A stretch of 64,000 nt of DNA from a virus: the IMG/VR virus record IMGVR_UViG_3300031787_000001, positions 186,001 to 250,000 of that record. One strand, written 5' to 3'. Positions 33,232-43,756 of this stretch are shown here, piece by piece. The notes under the pieces were generated by a model, which saw nothing but the letters and a program-made list of their open reading frames with translations, was not told where the DNA came from and ran no database searches. Each line of letters opens with the position of its first letter. Position 1 is the stretch's first letter. The position numbers were made by a program, and so were the translations under genes.

Positions 33232-33651
33232 TTATATGATTTTATACCACCACAACCAACCTAACAACCTAACAACATAATATCTTAATTTATTATCAAA
33301 CTTGTTTGAATTGGTGATATTTGTCCAAAACAACATTTCTTTATCACATTCCTTTCTTGTCATGTTGTGATTTCTATTAACATATAAAACGTCGTGTACT
33401 AAATAACCAAATAGACCGTCATTATATGGTCTCACAATTGACCACAACCATTTAGGTACTGTGGACATATCATAATAAAATCCTTTGGGGATGTTTATGA
33501 TTTTACCACTACTTAATACTACCGTAATTGGTTGTGCTATTTTCCAATATTTGGAACTATTATCGGAATATACGTAGGATTGGATAATTAATTCGTCGGT
33601 TAGTAGTTTTTCGACTACATTATCTTTAGTTATATAACCTCGACTTACCAC
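33232..33651 (-). CDS. DUF1353 family protein
   Basis: 139 residues with the DUF1353 pattern: ITVVLSSGKIINIPKGFYYDMSTVPKWLWSI (P.GF..D.ST.P), GYLVHDVLYVNRN (VHD.LY) and ECDKEML. The family is common near phage tail and lysis genes, but its activity is unclear. Confidence 0.8.
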   Translation of the reverse strand: MVSRGYITKDNVVEKLLTDELIIQSYVYSDNSSKYWKIAQPITVVLSSGKIINIPKGFYYDMSTVPKWLWSIVRPYNDGLFGYLVHDVLYVNRNHNMTRKECDKEMLFWTNITNSNKFDNKLRYYVVRLLGWLWWYKII

Positions 33652-34009
33652 TTTGAATTGAATTAGTTATCAACGCAAAATTATTATTTCTTATCTCGGT
33701 AACATTCTCTGAAAGTTGAATCCAATTAGGATCATTATTACTCACACCTGTCACTATTTGTGATTGTAATAAAGTTAACATTTCTGTATTTATTTCATTA
33801 TAACTACCTTCAGGTTTTTGAGACAAAATGTTAAAAACGGTTGTTACAGTATTAACATCGGACTCAATAGTTACTAAATCGTCATCACCAACACCAATAC
33901 AACCATCTTTTATTTTGTGTAATGTTGAAAACGAACTATATGCTGCAAATCCGAATAATATTTCAGCAATTAAGTAAAAATGTTTTGCTTTTAATTCTAT
34001 TTGTATCAT
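33626..34009 (-). CDS. membrane-anchored hypothetical protein, 127 aa
   Basis: N-terminal hydrophobic helix (HFYLIAEILFGFAAYSSF) and a soluble helical remainder with repeated Asn/Thr/Ser. An exact late box lies 7 bases upstream, and it overlaps the DUF1353 gene by 26 bases. No family recognised. Confidence 0.6.
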   Translation of the reverse strand: MIQIELKAKHFYLIAEILFGFAAYSSFSTLHKIKDGCIGVGDDDLVTIESDVNTVTTVFNILSQKPEGSYNEINTEMLTLLQSQIVTGVSNNDPNWIQLSENVTEIRNNNFALITNSIQSGKSRLYN

Positions 34010-34016
34010 TGTATTT

Positions 34017-34024
34017 TATTTATA
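34017..34024 (-). promoter_or_regulatory. T4-type late promoter box
   Basis: Minus-strand TATAAATA in TATTTATAAATAAAA, 7 bases before the ATG at 34009. Confidence 0.55.
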
Positions 34025-34103
34025 AATATTTAGTTTATTGTAATTTTATAAAAAGTAACTTAAATTAATTTCACTTCTTAATGTTTGGTTACTTCCACCA
34101 TAA

Positions 34104-35339
34104 TTATCTACTTATTTCTTCCCAATCCATTGATGCAAGAATAGCTCCTCCTCCACCTCCTACATTAGAAGCTACTACAATAGTAAGTTCAAATGGAGTT
34201 CCTGTTAATCCATTTCTTTCAAGTTGTGTTTTAAAGAGTGCTTCTTTAAGAATATCAACTTGAGTTGAACCTTGGTTTGACACACTAAAAAACCCACTTG
34301 CAAGTATTCTTCCTCCTGTAAATGAAGTTCCGTCTATGTTATATTGAACAGAAGAGTTATTAGGAGCATCAACCCAAGTACCACCTGTTGTAGTTCCAGA
34401 TGATATTACCTGCCAATTATAATCTCCTGAAATAGTTGCCATTATAGAAATTGCGGTAGATATCACTATAGCATCTAAACGATTAGGAGATGTTTTAAGA
34501 CGTATACTTAGTACAGGATAAAACGTTCCTGCAACTGCTAATGTTGTTGGAGTTGTTACAGGAATACCAACAGCTTGTTGTAACCCATTAAGTTGATATC
34601 CTCCTTCAGATAACACTGTAGAACATATTTGCTTTAATGTACTTGCTCCACTTGTAGCAGTTGTATTTGTTATTTCATATCTTAATGGTAGTGAAGCTGT
34701 TGTAATATATGTAGATGTAATTAAATTAGCATGCTGAAACTTATGACAAACATGAAAGTTACCATCTATTACAAATCCTATTCTAACTGTACCCACACCC
34801 AACCACTCCAAATCCATAAATAAAATTTGGGCTTTTGTAAAATCAAGTATTATTCCACTTGGCCCTGAGCCATTCATAGGGTCAACATTCCAACTTGCCT
34901 GAGCAACAGGTGTATCTACTAATGCTCCTGAGACAGAACTTCTTTCAACAAAACTTACTGTACTACCACTCTGTTCTAAATAATATCCATTTTCTGCTCC
35001 ATAATAACCCACTCTTTGTCTAAGACCTGTTTTAGCAGCACTCATTACAAATGTAGATAGTACAAGAAGACTTTTACCAGGTTGATATGAAAATACCTTT
35101 ATAGTTTCTCTTGTAACAGAAGAACCTGAATCCGCTGTTACATCTAAGTTAATTAGTCCTTGGTTAGCATCAAATGTAGCAGTACCACCTGTAGCAGTGG
35201 CAGTAGACCATAATCCATTATCATCATACCTATGGCTTGAATCAAATAATGTAAATGGTTCACTAACTCTTAATCTACCAAACGAATCTATGTTTGGAGA
35301 GTTTGAATATTTTATTTCATTGTTAATTATATATGACAT
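34104..35339 (-). CDS. virion structural (tail fibre-associated) protein, 411 aa
   Basis: Ser/Thr/Gly-rich beta protein beginning with SPNIDSFGRLRVSEPFTLFDS, a sequence type I recall from structural proteins of marine tailed phages. It has long beta-strand stretches and a Gly-rich turn (NVGGGGGA) near the C-terminus. It sits directly downstream of the two large fibres and likely forms part of the tail or fibre complex. One sampled line is about 40% G+C versus about 23% in a line of the next fibre gene. Confidence 0.7.
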   Translation of the reverse strand: MSYIINNEIKYSNSPNIDSFGRLRVSEPFTLFDSSHRYDDNGLWSTATATGGTATFDANQGLINLDVTADSGSSVTRETIKVFSYQPGKSLLVLSTFVMSAAKTGLRQRVGYYGAENGYYLEQSGSTVSFVERSSVSGALVDTPVAQASWNVDPMNGSGPSGIILDFTKAQILFMDLEWLGVGTVRIGFVIDGNFHVCHKFQHANLITSTYITTASLPLRYEITNTTATSGASTLKQICSTVLSEGGYQLNGLQQAVGIPVTTPTTLAVAGTFYPVLSIRLKTSPNRLDAIVISTAISIMATISGDYNWQVISSGTTTGGTWVDAPNNSSVQYNIDGTSFTGGRILASGFFSVSNQGSTQVDILKEALFKTQLERNGLTGTPFELTIVVASNVGGGGGAILASMDWEEISR

Positions 35340-35351
35340 ATATTATATTTT

Positions 35352-37526
35352 TTATATTATCCACCAATTATTATCTCTTGCCATTAAATGAAGGGCGACA
35401 TATCTTAAATTAATATCAACATAATTATTCCCATCAATTAATCCTGAAGATGGAATTAATCTTATTCTATGTGTTGCCGCATATCCTCCTTCATCTTTAA
35501 TTGTAAAATTATAACCATCATAACCACTCGGATTTGGTAATGTTAAATCAACATCTCCATTATAATTAACACCATAATAATTGAATGACGTTGTTAATGT
35601 TTGTGATGATACGGTTATACCTGTTGTACTATAAGCTAATGCTGATGATAAATTTCTATATCCAATTACACCGTTAGAATCTGAAGTTAATATTCTTGTG
35701 TCCCCCGAACTTATTTGGAGTCCTTGTATTCTAATTGGGTTTGTTGTTGCCGATATTGATAACTTATGTCCACTATCAACTGTTGTACCAATTAAAGTAT
35801 TTCCAGACAAACTATTTAATATGTTATCACCCGTTGTGTTTTGATATGCGATGTGTGTTACGCCCGTCATACCCGACAATATTGGGTTATAATATATACC
35901 TCTTATTGTTGTAGAAAACGCATTGGTTTTATTAATTACTGGGTCTATTAATAAAGTATTTGCGTCCCATCCATTAGTGTTAGGATTTGTCCAACCTAAA
36001 TTTATGTTTACAATAGATGAATTACCCTGATAATAGTCTCTCACTAATCCATATCCACCTCTTCTAACAAAAGTCCATTTGTCTTTTGCACCGCCTTGTT
36101 CATCTTCAATAAAATATGTTGAATTTCCATTTCCTGGTTTTCTATATATACCAACATTTGCAATTGGTACTGTGGATGATGTTGTGTTTATTTCAAAGCC
36201 AGATGATACACCACCAATTAATACGTTACCAGTAAAAGTACCATTAGAGTTAACAAATAAATTACCACTTGAACTTATATTTGTTTTTAATGTTCGATTT
36301 TGTGTTGGTGGATTACAACCAGATCCATCACAAGCGGCAGATGAACCCGTATCGGTAAATGAATTTGTACTTGTGTTATAAAACCTATTTGTACTATTCC
36401 AAGGATTTGATCTATATACTCTATACGAGGATATACCGGCGATTGCCGTCCATGTAAGACTAACAGAATTAGTTAATCCAGAAAGTGAAACAGAACTTAT
36501 TGTACCAGCTGGTGTGGTATAACCAAGATTATCAACACCAACAATGCGATATGTGTATGTTGTACCTGTTGTTTCACCTGTAATCGCACCACCCGTTGTT
36601 GAATCAGTTAAAATTGGTTGTGATGGTGTGGAAAAAGTTCCAACACCAAAATTATTTTGAATTCTTGTTACACCGTAACTATCTAATTTAACACCAGAAT
36701 CAGTTGTCGATCCGACAATTATATTTCCATTATTATTAAAAAGTGCACCAAATGTTGTACTATTATCTACAGGCCCCCCGACTAACCATTGACCACTTAA
36801 TTGTCCTGTTGGATAGTTACCTGAGTAGACTCTAAAATTATTTCCGTTCTGTTCGATACGACTCCACCAATTACCATTATAACCACCGGAATTTCCCGAT
36901 GGTCTAAATGTCATTCTTGTTATAAAAGAACCTTCATCAGAAATTTCTACAATACCGTCATTTGAATTTCCATACAAAAAACCATATCCATAACTAGAAC
37001 CAATAACAACACCCGCATTTCTTGTTCTTAAATCTATATTTGTAACATTGGAATGTGGTGAATTTGTATACGTTGGTGATATATCGAGACCAATTAAAGT
37101 ATTTCCAGATATTGATGCCGTCAATGATGGATTAAATATTGTACCTATTGTTGTTGCGGTGGTTACTGTTACCGATGTAATTGAAGGTGAAAAAGTTGTT
37201 TGTGGATTAATTGTTAATGTGTACCCACTTGTGGTTGATACCGTTCTGTTTGATTGTAATGTTCCATCAATATTATAAAGATTATCTACATTAGTTAAAT
37301 TAGATCCATCACCATATATCGTGTTCCCACTAATGGTAGTTGCGGTAACACCACTTTGAAATAATACATCACCAGTAACTGTTCCACCACTTAATGGTAA
37401 ATAATCTGTAATAACCGCTGTTGTTCCTGTCCATACACCCCAATACTCACCTGACCACTGCCATGTTGTACTAGCGAAAGTATATAAATCTCCGATAACC
37501 GGTGAATTTGGAAAATTAATTGCCAT
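35352..37526 (-). CDS. tail fibre protein, 724 aa
   Basis: Begins with a short N-terminal module (WQWSGEYWGVWTGT), then DYLPLSGGTVTGDVLFQSG..ATTISG..IYGDGSNLTN, a beta-helix type repeat module shared with the 1402-residue fibre. A fibronectin-like segment (TYTYRIVGVDNLGYTTPAG) and a Cys pair (CDGSGC) follow. No S74 self-cleaving chaperone signature at the C-terminus. Confidence 0.82.
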   Translation of the reverse strand: MAINFPNSPVIGDLYTFASTTWQWSGEYWGVWTGTTAVITDYLPLSGGTVTGDVLFQSGVTATTISGNTIYGDGSNLTNVDNLYNIDGTLQSNRTVSTTSGYTLTINPQTTFSPSITSVTVTTATTIGTIFNPSLTASISGNTLIGLDISPTYTNSPHSNVTNIDLRTRNAGVVIGSSYGYGFLYGNSNDGIVEISDEGSFITRMTFRPSGNSGGYNGNWWSRIEQNGNNFRVYSGNYPTGQLSGQWLVGGPVDNSTTFGALFNNNGNIIVGSTTDSGVKLDSYGVTRIQNNFGVGTFSTPSQPILTDSTTGGAITGETTGTTYTYRIVGVDNLGYTTPAGTISSVSLSGLTNSVSLTWTAIAGISSYRVYRSNPWNSTNRFYNTSTNSFTDTGSSAACDGSGCNPPTQNRTLKTNISSSGNLFVNSNGTFTGNVLIGGVSSGFEINTTSSTVPIANVGIYRKPGNGNSTYFIEDEQGGAKDKWTFVRRGGYGLVRDYYQGNSSIVNINLGWTNPNTNGWDANTLLIDPVINKTNAFSTTIRGIYYNPILSGMTGVTHIAYQNTTGDNILNSLSGNTLIGTTVDSGHKLSISATTNPIRIQGLQISSGDTRILTSDSNGVIGYRNLSSALAYSTTGITVSSQTLTTSFNYYGVNYNGDVDLTLPNPSGYDGYNFTIKDEGGYAATHRIRLIPSSGLIDGNNYVDINLRYVALHLMARDNNWWII

Positions 37527-37560
37527 TTATTATAAATATTTTTTTATTCATTTATCTTTA

Positions 37561-37800
37561 TTAAATTGGTTCTGTTGGTATCAACCCAGATGAATTTAAA
37601 TCATCGTACAATTGAATAATTTCATTTTTATTTTGGGTCACCCATTTTCTTCTATCATCACTATAACCAAATTCCATGATCTCCGCTTTAAATTCATTGT
37701 ATTTGATTACAAATAAATCGGCGAAGGAATTGAAACCAATCATATAGTCAACCCCAAATTGAACTAATTTACCATATTTAATTGCCAATTCTTCAGTCAT
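37561..37800 (-). CDS. hypothetical protein between fibre genes, 79 aa
   Basis: Soluble helical protein (MTEELAIKYGKLVQFGVDYM, then WVTQNKNEIIQLYDDLNSSG). Its place between two fibre genes suggests a fibre assembly helper or small structural part, but no family match is visible. Confidence 0.55.
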   Translation of the reverse strand: MTEELAIKYGKLVQFGVDYMIGFNSFADLFVIKYNEFKAEIMEFGYSDDRRKWVTQNKNEIIQLYDDLNSSGLIPTEPI

Positions 37801-37808
37801 AATTTATA

Positions 37809-40800
37809 TTAATTAAATCTTAAATTTGCTCCGATTACACTTGTTGAACCTCCGGCAAATCTTTCCATTATTATTTCAAATTTTATATAATAAACGGGTT
37901 GACCCAAATAATTTTTAGGTACATTAACAACAACATCAGAATATTGAAGTGCATAATTTGTACTTGTTTGTGATAAGTACGTCGCTGGTGCAATTGTATT
38001 ATATGGAAACTCACCGGCAGTACTTGCAAGTACCGTTCTAACACCGACATTATTTTGAACACCACCAAATTGTTCATGTGTTGTTACTCTAAATGAATAA
38101 ACATAATCTGTTGCCGTTGTGGTATGTGGTAATTTTAATGCAGTTTCTAAATCAAAAGCAACGAACATACCCCTATCAAGTAGTCCAAAATTTTGTACTC
38201 CAGTTCCACCAAAAACTTCATAATTAGGTATACCGTTAAAACCTAATTTAAAACTAACTGGAAGTGTTGATGCGAATTGAGGTAGTGTACTAGAAGCGAG
38301 AACACCATCATTGTTTATTGTAACAACTTTATTGTTTGTATCACCACTTTGTAACCCCTCAATTCTTACTGGATTTTCTGAACCAACAATATGTAATTTA
38401 TTTGTTGGTGATCTTGTTCCAATACCAATACCACCTTTACCTTCTGATAGTTGTATACTAATACCTGATGTTGATGATCCAAAATTTATGTCACCCTCGT
38501 TTAAGGGATTAATATTTAATGGTGAACAAGAATGTATATTTGAAACATATAAATCATTAACACAATCTCCGGATATACCTATTTGATTTACATTAATTGT
38601 ATTTGCAGTTAAACCACTTAAAACTAAATAATCACCGATTGTGGTAGTACCACCTCCACCACCTCCTATTGTTGCCGGTTGTACCCATTGTGATGAATTT
38701 CCGTCATTTATCCACACATATTCAATACCATTGTTTGTGTTATACCATCTATCACCATTAACTAAAACATAACCCGTTGGTGTTGATCCCGAAATAAAAT
38801 ATCTCGATGCGTTTACTAATGTGTTTCCAGTGTTACCTGTTATATCTAAATAAATTCTAAATCCACCTCCAGTATTATACCCTAAATAAAGTATATTATA
38901 TCTATTATCAAAACTACCACCAGAAATCCATTTATCATTTGTTAACCCACTATATGGTGAATAATGTAGAACACCGTTAGAGTCTACCGTAACTATATTG
39001 TTGTCATTTGATAATTGTAGACCTTGAATTCTAACAGGATCGGTAGAACCTGTAATATGTAATAAATTTGTTGGGGATTCCGTACCAATACCAACATTGG
39101 TACCGTCATATGTGAATCCTGTACTGCCCGATAATATACCATTATTATTGTATATTACTTGTTTATTAGAACCGACACCATAAAATGTTTGACCACTTAT
39201 AGTTGTTGCGGTGATTCCACTTTGGAATAATACGTCGTCAGTAACCGTTCCACCACTTAATGGTAAGTAGTTTCCTGATATTGTTATATCACTTAAATTT
39301 TTATATTTTATAATACCATTATTGTCGGATGTTAATATTCTGGTTTCCGTTGTTCCACTTTGTAATCCAACGAATCTAACAGGATCGATTGTATCTTCAA
39401 CATGTAATCTGTTTAAAGGTGTTACGACACCTATACCTATTTTTCCTGTTGTTGTAGGTGAATCACTAGGACTTCCACCAGAAGTATCAAAATTAGTATT
39501 GATACCAAATAATACACCACCAATATTAATAGAATCCGTGGTTCCATTTGGTAATGTGATAGAATTACCAATAATGATATTATTTTTTCCTATTTTACTA
39601 AACCCAAATCTAGGTGTTCCTACATTAAAACCTATTAATGTTGAATACGATGCGTTGGTTGAATCTTTACCTGCCAAATAACCAATAAAATTTGAAAATC
39701 TAGCGTAATTAGCATTTGAACCCGCGTTAGTACCTATAAAAGTTGAACCTGACGCATACAATGCACCACTACCCGCTAAATTACCTATAAAATTTGAATC
39801 AAAACCTCTGATTTGTCTATCAAATCCAACAATTGTTTCACCGTTGATATTATATCCCGCATTATACCCTATAAAATTTGAAAATCCTGCGTTTTTTGAA
39901 TTTTGTCCCGCACCAATACCAATAAAATTTGAATTGTTTGAATTTTTTGAATCTGAACCGGCACTTTGTCCAATAAAATTACTTAGATCACTATCATTAG
40001 CCCTAATACCTGATCCATACCCTATAAATGTTGATCTACTTGCACCTGTTGTTTCTCTACCCGCAAAATCACCAAACGAAATTTGGTCAAAACTTAAAGA
40101 CTGGGCATTAGGTCCTAATGCAAATGAACCTTGACCAGTACTACCAGTAATGACATATGGTTTCTCGTATGGATAAACTGTAGGTATAACATCACTTTCG
40201 GCATACCATTTTGGGATACCTTGTAAATTTCTTCCGTCACCATAAAATGTTTGACCACTTATAGTTGTTGCGGATATTGTATTTACCTCTAAGTAATTTA
40301 AATTAGTGTTTCCACTAACACTTAAATCACCGTTAATAGTTAATCCTGTTAGTTCATTAATAAGTACACTAAACGTAGATCCTGAATTATCAAATATTGT
40401 AAATTTATTTGAATTGTTATATGTGAATCCAGTCACATATGTGTCACCTGTCACAGAAGATATAATATCCGATAATGATCTATATTGAATGGTGTTACCA
40501 GTACTTAAACTTAATATTTTTGTGTCAGATGTACTTAAATTAACCGTATCTAATTGAACAGTATTTGAAAATCTACTTGTACCATTAACATCAAATTGAA
40601 ATGTGCCGGGTAAAACATTAACGCCCACTTTACCATTAAATCTCAACAAATCATTTGCGAAATCACCATATATCAATGGTGTTGATGAAGTGGTATTTTC
40701 AATGTAAAGTAAATTTGATCCCGTTTCGTTTCTACCCGCATTAAGACCAATAAAAACATTATTACTACCAGTTATATTATTAAAACCAGCATTTTTTCCG

Positions 40801-42017
40801 ACAATTGTGTTACCATCTCCAGAAGTCGCATTTTGTCTTGTGTTGGTTCCGATATATACGTTGTTTCTACCTGTAAGTTGATTCAATGCTGAACCATTTC
40901 CTATAAAAACATTGTCATCACCAAACGTCCCTGTTGTTGCACCAGTAAAATTAATTGCAACAGTATCACCAATTATACTATTAAAACTACCTCTAATGAG
41001 TTTTGTTAAAGAATTATTACCAAAAACTGTATTTTTAACACCACTAGTGATTCCCGTCATTGAGGTGTTACCAACAACTAAGTTAGTTCTAACGTTAGAT
41101 GTTGAAATTCTACCAGCATTTTTACCGATAAATAAATTTGCAAATTCTAATTCCGCGGGATTAGTTATAGATGATCTTATTTCAAATAATATATTTCCCG
41201 ACTCGTCTAATCCATTTAAAAATCTATCATTAATATTAGAAGTTCTTCTTAACGATAACGTATTTCCACTTAAATCAACAATCCTATTTGACAATAGATA
41301 ACCATCGACAGTATATATATTATCTATATTTGTTAAGTTAGATCCGTCACCATATAATGTTCCACCACTTATCGTTGTTGCCGATATTATATTAGAAAAT
41401 AAAGTATTGAGATTTGTGTCTCCACTAACACTTAAATCACCATTAATGGTCAATCCTGTTAAATCGTTTATTGTAATAACAAACGAAGAATTGTTATTAT
41501 CATTAATTGTAAGTGTATTATTTCCATAGGTGACTCCCGTAACAAAAATATTTGGGTCTATTGGAAGATTTTGATAAGTAGTCGCACTTATTGTCGTTGC
41601 AATAAACCCGCCATTTAATGTGGTGTTACCCGTTATATTTAAATCACCATTAAGATCTAAATCACCATTAATTGTTAATCCTGTTAGTATGTTAAAAGAT
41701 GCGGTTAATGTGTATCCCGACCTGTCGACTATTGTAAAAGTATTGTCACTATATGTAAATCCTGTGGTATAACGATCAAAATCGTATTCAAAACCACTAA
41801 CAGTTATCGTGTTACCACTATTGCTAGTTAGTGTTAAGACACCTTGACTAAATGATCCACTATTAAGATACAAATCACTTATTGGTGTACCTGACAAATA
41901 TATATTCTCAGAATATATTGCATCTATAGGTCCATCAATTTTACCTATTTGAACCGTGTACCCCGAAGGTACGGTTATGGAGTCAATTTGTGACCAATTT
42001 ATCTTTTGTAATCCCAT
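37809..42017 (-). CDS. giant tail fibre protein, 1402 aa
   Basis: A long repetitive fibre. The N-terminal and middle parts carry repeated LTGLTINGDLSVSG and ISATTISG..YGDGSNL modules. The central region (from about residue 300) holds many copies of (V/F/I)FIGxxAG (NNVFIGLNAGRNETG; STFIGYGSG; SNFIGIGAGQ), like trimeric adhesin head repeats. Two TT.DPVR or NPVRI..LQ blocks recur later. The C-terminal 180 residues are a non-repetitive beta domain. No S74 chaperone motif was seen. Confidence 0.85.
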   Translation of the reverse strand: MGLQKINWSQIDSITVPSGYTVQIGKIDGPIDAIYSENIYLSGTPISDLYLNSGSFSQGVLTLTSNSGNTITVSGFEYDFDRYTTGFTYSDNTFTIVDRSGYTLTASFNILTGLTINGDLDLNGDLNITGNTTLNGGFIATTISATTYQNLPIDPNIFVTGVTYGNNTLTINDNNNSSFVITINDLTGLTINGDLSVSGDTNLNTLFSNIISATTISGGTLYGDGSNLTNIDNIYTVDGYLLSNRIVDLSGNTLSLRRTSNINDRFLNGLDESGNILFEIRSSITNPAELEFANLFIGKNAGRISTSNVRTNLVVGNTSMTGITSGVKNTVFGNNSLTKLIRGSFNSIIGDTVAINFTGATTGTFGDDNVFIGNGSALNQLTGRNNVYIGTNTRQNATSGDGNTIVGKNAGFNNITGSNNVFIGLNAGRNETGSNLLYIENTTSSTPLIYGDFANDLLRFNGKVGVNVLPGTFQFDVNGTSRFSNTVQLDTVNLSTSDTKILSLSTGNTIQYRSLSDIISSVTGDTYVTGFTYNNSNKFTIFDNSGSTFSVLINELTGLTINGDLSVSGNTNLNYLEVNTISATTISGQTFYGDGRNLQGIPKWYAESDVIPTVYPYEKPYVITGSTGQGSFALGPNAQSLSFDQISFGDFAGRETTGASRSTFIGYGSGIRANDSDLSNFIGQSAGSDSKNSNNSNFIGIGAGQNSKNAGFSNFIGYNAGYNINGETIVGFDRQIRGFDSNFIGNLAGSGALYASGSTFIGTNAGSNANYARFSNFIGYLAGKDSTNASYSTLIGFNVGTPRFGFSKIGKNNIIIGNSITLPNGTTDSINIGGVLFGINTNFDTSGGSPSDSPTTTGKIGIGVVTPLNRLHVEDTIDPVRFVGLQSGTTETRILTSDNNGIIKYKNLSDITISGNYLPLSGGTVTDDVLFQSGITATTISGQTFYGVGSNKQVIYNNNGILSGSTGFTYDGTNVGIGTESPTNLLHITGSTDPVRIQGLQLSNDNNIVTVDSNGVLHYSPYSGLTNDKWISGGSFDNRYNILYLGYNTGGGFRIYLDITGNTGNTLVNASRYFISGSTPTGYVLVNGDRWYNTNNGIEYVWINDGNSSQWVQPATIGGGGGGTTTIGDYLVLSGLTANTINVNQIGISGDCVNDLYVSNIHSCSPLNINPLNEGDINFGSSTSGISIQLSEGKGGIGIGTRSPTNKLHIVGSENPVRIEGLQSGDTNNKVVTINNDGVLASSTLPQFASTLPVSFKLGFNGIPNYEVFGGTGVQNFGLLDRGMFVAFDLETALKLPHTTTATDYVYSFRVTTHEQFGGVQNNVGVRTVLASTAGEFPYNTIAPATYLSQTSTNYALQYSDVVVNVPKNYLGQPVYYIKFEIIMERFAGGSTSVIGANLRFN

Positions 42018-42065
42018 ATTAAAAGTAAAGTCTTTATATAAATACTTTTATATGGTTTAATTAAT

Positions 42066-42095
42066 AAAAAAAGGAGGTTAAACCTCCTTTTTTTT
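42066..42095 (-). terminator. rho-independent terminator
   Basis: Perfect inverted repeat GGAGGTT / AACCTCC flanked by A7 and T8, following the glutaredoxin gene on the minus strand. It can act in both directions. Confidence 0.88.
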
Positions 42096-42098
42096 ATT

Positions 42099-42368
42099 TT
42101 AGAAATAATTTTTTATTATTTCAACAATTTCATCTTCTGTTTTATAATTTATTGATGGTACATATATATGTCCTGTTTCAGAATTATCAGGAGACACTAA
42201 AATTGTAGGTAAAAAATCATAATTTGTTAGTTTAACAATTTCATCCCAAACTTCTTTATTTTGTGTTACCTCAACCTCCTTATATGATATATTAATTTCA
42301 TCAAGTCTTTTTTTAAGACTTGAACAATGGTAGCACCCATCAAGAGTAAAAATAACTATTTTATCCAT
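42099..42368 (-). CDS. glutaredoxin-like protein
   Basis: 89 residues with CYHC (residues 12-15) after FTLDG, a KRLDEINISYKEVEV strand, FLPTILV with the cis-Pro element, and an amphipathic C-terminal helix. The CxxC is not the classic CPYC. It likely reduces ribonucleotide reductase or other disulphides. Confidence 0.85.
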   Translation of the reverse strand: MDKIVIFTLDGCYHCSSLKKRLDEINISYKEVEVTQNKEVWDEIVKLTNYDFLPTILVSPDNSETGHIYVPSINYKTEDEIVEIIKNYF

Positions 42369-42676
42369 TATTTTATTTTATCAAGAAATTCTTTATAATA
42401 TGAATCAGGTCTAGCCCCATTTGATCTATCTATTAGATTTGATCCGTCATATATCATAATCGTAGGTACAGAAGTTATTCCTAACTCAACTGTAGAATCT
42501 CTATTTTGGTCAACATCAACCTTTAAAAATTTAAACTCGGGATATTGTTTTGATAATTCATCTAATCTAGGTGTTAACATCCTGCAAGGTCCACACCAAG
42601 AAGCCGAATAACTAACCAATAATTTATTACCTTCTGATTGTAGTTGTTTAACTACGCTTGAACTTACATTTTCCAT
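42368..42676 (-). CDS. thioredoxin
   Basis: 102 residues with SWCGPCRMLTP (WCGPC active site) and TSVPTIMIYDG (cis-Pro). Shares one base with the glutaredoxin start, so the two are co-translated. Probably provides reducing equivalents for phage nucleotide metabolism. Confidence 0.95.
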   Translation of the reverse strand: MENVSSSVVKQLQSEGNKLLVSYSASWCGPCRMLTPRLDELSKQYPEFKFLKVDVDQNRDSTVELGITSVPTIMIYDGSNLIDRSNGARPDSYYKEFLDKIK

Positions 42677-42678
42677 AA

Positions 42679-43752
42679 TTAATTTCTATTAAATCCTATT
42701 TTATTTTCTTTTTGTGTTTTAAAAGTTTCAACATCAATATTATATATATCTGCTAATACCATTCCTTCATTTACTTCCACATTTTTTCCTAATTTTTTTA
42801 ATAGTTTATTCGTTTCTTCGGAATTTAGGGACCCAAATTTGTGTTCCGCAATCAATCTACCTTTACGCAAAAGAGCGGGGTCGATTTTTTCTCTTTTCAT
42901 ATTAAATGTGGCAATTATTTGAATACCTAAACAATCACCCAAAATACCATCTGTTAAATTTAATATGTTCGATACTCCTGCAGGTGAACCATTACCTTCC
43001 CTATCTGAAATTACACGTTCAGCGTCTTCAATTACTAATATTGAGTTTTTATGTTCCATCAAAAATGGAATTATTGATGGTTCAGATAGAACTTCCGCCA
43101 TTGACGGAGGGATAAATAAAATTTCCTTTTCTTTTATTAATTTAGTTAGAAATTTTAAATAAGATGTTTTACCTGTGCCAGGATCTCCATGTAAAAGGAT
43201 TATACCTTTATCCATTTCTTTATTTAATCTTTCAACAATTACATCATGTATCTTTGCAAATTTACCACCATAATTTAATTCGAGATCGATTTCGGTTGTT
43301 GGTAAATCATATTCCTCCAAATCCAAATGACCCATCTCACTTTTGATTAAAGAAATATTTTTCTTCTTCTTAATTCTTTCAAATTCTTTTAATTTATCGA
43401 AATTAAGTTGTTGATCTATCTCGCCATTTCTAAAGTCATATAATATTTCTAATTGGTAATATTCGTCAGCATTATTTGTTTCGTTTATCATTTTTAAAAT
43501 GATACCGTTTTTTTTGTTGATGAAAATAAACGACATCACCGTTCTATTTGATTTTCCAAATGTTTGATTTCTTGTTTCAACAAGAAAACCATTTTCGATT
43601 AAATAATTTTTAAGTGAAATATCATATACTTTAGAATAGTTAGAGTACTTTGAGGGTATAACGTCAAATAACGTTATAAAAACTTGTTCTAATGGGAAAT
43701 CATTACCATATACAGTATCGTATAAGGGATAATATTTGGATAATTTTGACAT
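42679..43752 (-). CDS. AAA+ ATPase (BCS1/FtsH-like AAA domain)
   Basis: 357 residues. Walker A LLHGDPGTGKTSYLKFL, Walker B ILVIEDAERV, sensor-1 IIATFNM and arginine-finger region DPALLRKGRLIAEHKF mark a classical AAA domain. The N-terminal 150 residues are of unknown fold. Probably a remodelling ATPase working on nucleoprotein or membrane complexes. A TAnnTTTG box stops 4 bases before the ATG. Confidence 0.85.
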   Translation of the reverse strand: MSKLSKYYPLYDTVYGNDFPLEQVFITLFDVIPSKYSNYSKVYDISLKNYLIENGFLVETRNQTFGKSNRTVMSFIFINKKNGIILKMINETNNADEYYQLEILYDFRNGEIDQQLNFDKLKEFERIKKKKNISLIKSEMGHLDLEEYDLPTTEIDLELNYGGKFAKIHDVIVERLNKEMDKGIILLHGDPGTGKTSYLKFLTKLIKEKEILFIPPSMAEVLSEPSIIPFLMEHKNSILVIEDAERVISDREGNGSPAGVSNILNLTDGILGDCLGIQIIATFNMKREKIDPALLRKGRLIAEHKFGSLNSEETNKLLKKLGKNVEVNEGMVLADIYNIDVETFKTQKENKIGFNRN

Positions 43753-43756
43753 ACTA

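Noticed and set aside
37883-38077. Second minus-strand frame of 64 residues within the giant fibre
   Set aside because: Lies wholly inside the fibre gene in another frame, with low-complexity composition; a shadow of the fibre sequence.
35352-42017. S74-type intramolecular chaperone at the fibre C-termini
   Set aside because: Looked for the conserved Ser-Lys cut region and chaperone helix pattern; neither fibre end shows it.
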